Source: Candidatus Nanopelagicales bacterium (GTDB lineage: Bacteria > Actinomycetota > Actinomycetes > S36-B12). Taken from it: 6,016 nt of DNA. Both the position numbers and the translations under genes were made by a program. The notes beneath the pieces were generated by a model. It was not told the origin of the DNA, did not search any database, and saw only the letters and a list, made by a program, of their open reading frames with translations. The stretch spans positions 1 to 6,016 of the forward strand of contig CALKMY010000088.1 of NCBI GenBank assembly GCA_938091275.1, written 5' to 3'. Of the stretch, positions 4,997 to 6,016 are shown in pieces (position 1 is the first letter of the stretch; each line of letters opens with the position of its first letter).

Positions 4997-6016
4997 GTGT
5001 CAACTGCTGTGGACGTCTCTCGACTTCGCAAGGACTTTCCCATTCTGGAAAGGACAGTGCGTGGGGGTCGGCCGTTGGTCTACCTCGATAGCGCCGCCAC
5101 CAGCCAAAAGCCCTCTGCGGTACTCGACGCAGAACGGGCCTACTACGAGACGTCCAACGCCGCGGTTCACCGCGGCGCGCATCAGCTGGCAGAGGAAGCA
5201 ACCGACGCGTACGAAAGCGCCCGAGCATCCATTGCCGGCTTCGTCGGGGCGCGCGCGGAGGACATCGTTTTCACCAAGAACGCAACGGAGAGCATCAATC
5301 TCGCCGCGTACGCCTTTAGTAACGCCACAGCGAAGGCCGCGCAAGGAGGGGTAGTAGATCCGCGTTTGGTGCTGACATCGGAGAGCTCGGTGGTGGTGAC
5401 CGAGATGGAGCACCACGCGAACCTGATCCCGTGGCAGGAACTCTGTGCGAAGACGGGGGCGCAGTTGCGCTGGATCGGTCTGACCGATGACGGACGCCTG
5501 GACATGGATCAGTTGTCTGTCATCGACGACACAACGGCGGTCGTGTCGATCGTGCATCAATCGAACATCCTGGGAACGATCAATCCGGTCCGCTCGATCA
5601 TGGACCGGGCGCGAGACGTGGGAGCCCTTGGAGTCGTGGACGCCTGTCAGTCCATTCCCCATATGCGCGTGAACGTGGACGACCTGGGTGCCGATCTGGT
5701 GACCTGGAGTGGTCACAAGATGCTCGGGCCGACCGGGATCGGGTTGCTGTGGGGACGTAGCGAGGTTCTGAACAGCCTCCCCCCGTTTCTCACCGGGGGA
5801 TCGATGATCGAATCCGTGTCCATGGAAGGCAGCACTTTCGCCCCACCTCCTCAGCGCTTCGAGGCGGGTGTGCCGATGGTCGCTCAAGCGGTGGGCTTGG
5901 AGGCTGCCGTGCGGTATCTGGACAGCGTGGGCATCGAGTCGATCGAACAACACGAGCGCGACCTGACCGCTTACGCATTGGCGACGTTGTCTCAGATGCC
6001 GGGCGTGCGGATCATC
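4997..6016 (+). CDS. sufS: SufS, PLP-dependent group II cysteine desulfurase (N-terminal 340 residues, cut by window edge)
   Basis: SufS converts cysteine to alanine and passes the sulfur, as a persulfide, through a partner (probably SufU in Actinobacteria) to SufB. The 340 visible codons are an aminotransferase class V fold with conserved YLDSAATSQKP, AAVHRGAH, NATESINL, EMEHHANLIPWQ, the PLP-contacting D215 in VVDACQS and the Schiff-base lysine K241 in WSGHKMLGPTG. H139 aligns with the cofactor-stacking H123 of E. coli SufS. The catalytic cysteine loop and C-terminal domain lie beyond the edge. About 14 residues are inserted between NATESINL and EMEHH compared with E. coli SufS. GTG 4997 is preferred over ATG 4994 (which overlaps the sufC TAA) because of ribosome-site spacing, and because it yields the Met-Ser-Thr beginning shared by the four preceding products. 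The difference is one residue. Confidence 0.96.
   Translation, partial: MSTAVDVSRLRKDFPILERTVRGGRPLVYLDSAATSQKPSAVLDAERAYYETSNAAVHRGAHQLAEEATDAYESARASIAGFVGARAEDIVFTKNATESINLAAYAFSNATAKAAQGGVVDPRLVLTSESSVVVTEMEHHANLIPWQELCAKTGAQLRWIGLTDDGRLDMDQLSVIDDTTAVVSIVHQSNILGTINPVRSIMDRARDVGALGVVDACQSIPHMRVNVDDLGADLVTWSGHKMLGPTGIGLLWGRSEVLNSLPPFLTGGSMIESVSMEGSTFAPPPQRFEAGVPMVAQAVGLEAAVRYLDSVGIESIEQHERDLTAYALATLSQMPGVRII

Noticed and set aside
5000..5953. 317-residue minus-strand open frame, the longest antisense one
   Set aside because: It is fully opposite the conserved sufS reading frame. The product is His/Arg-rich and shows no family motif.
1..6016. tRNA, rRNA, CRISPR array, insertion sequence or riboswitch
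   Set aside because: Nearly all the window is conserved coding sequence. Reading both strands gave no tandem spaced repeats, terminal inverted repeats, transposase motifs or cloverleaf pattern.

Overview
This window is a GC-rich actinobacterial segment carrying most of a SUF iron-sulfur cluster assembly operon on the plus strand. The first gene of a divergent heme A synthase transcription unit lies on the minus strand. Gene content and order (ctaA opposite sufR, then sufB, sufD, a small Rieske ferredoxin, sufC, sufS), the GC-rich codon use and the apparently leaderless starts point to Mycobacteriales or a close relative (Rhodococcus, Gordonia, Williamsia or Nocardia type). The genus cannot be fixed from the sequence alone.

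Layout: 1-390 (minus) is the first 130 codons of ctaA, cut by the window edge. 391-489 is a 99-bp divergent intergenic region with likely leaderless promoters at both ends and a weak dyad at the sufR end. 490-1290 is sufR, the [4Fe-4S] repressor of the operon. 1287-2708 is sufB, 2705-3856 sufD, 3853-4206 a Rieske ferredoxin, 4233-4994 sufC, and 4997-6016 the first 340 codons of sufS, cut by the window edge. sufR/sufB, sufB/sufD and sufD/Rieske each overlap by 4 bases, the Rieske-sufC gap is 26 bp, and sufC and sufS abut, so this reads as one translationally coupled transcript. sufU and a sufT-type gene would be expected just outside the right edge, but that is inference.

How the genes work together: SufS takes sulfur from cysteine, and the SufB-SufC2-SufD scaffold builds the cluster with SufC ATPase activity. 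The Rieske protein is a plausible but unproven electron carrier for the process. SufR with a bound cluster should repress the operon and release it when clusters are lost. CtaA makes heme A for cytochrome oxidase.

The core system is well known and I do not see an undescribed system. The points worth a second look are: the long, low-GC3 C-terminal tail of SufR with a perfect 7-bp hairpin inside its gene; the Rieske gene embedded in the suf operon; direct ctaA-sufR adjacency; palindromes at both divergent start codons; an intein-free SufB; and an apparent 14-residue insertion in SufS.
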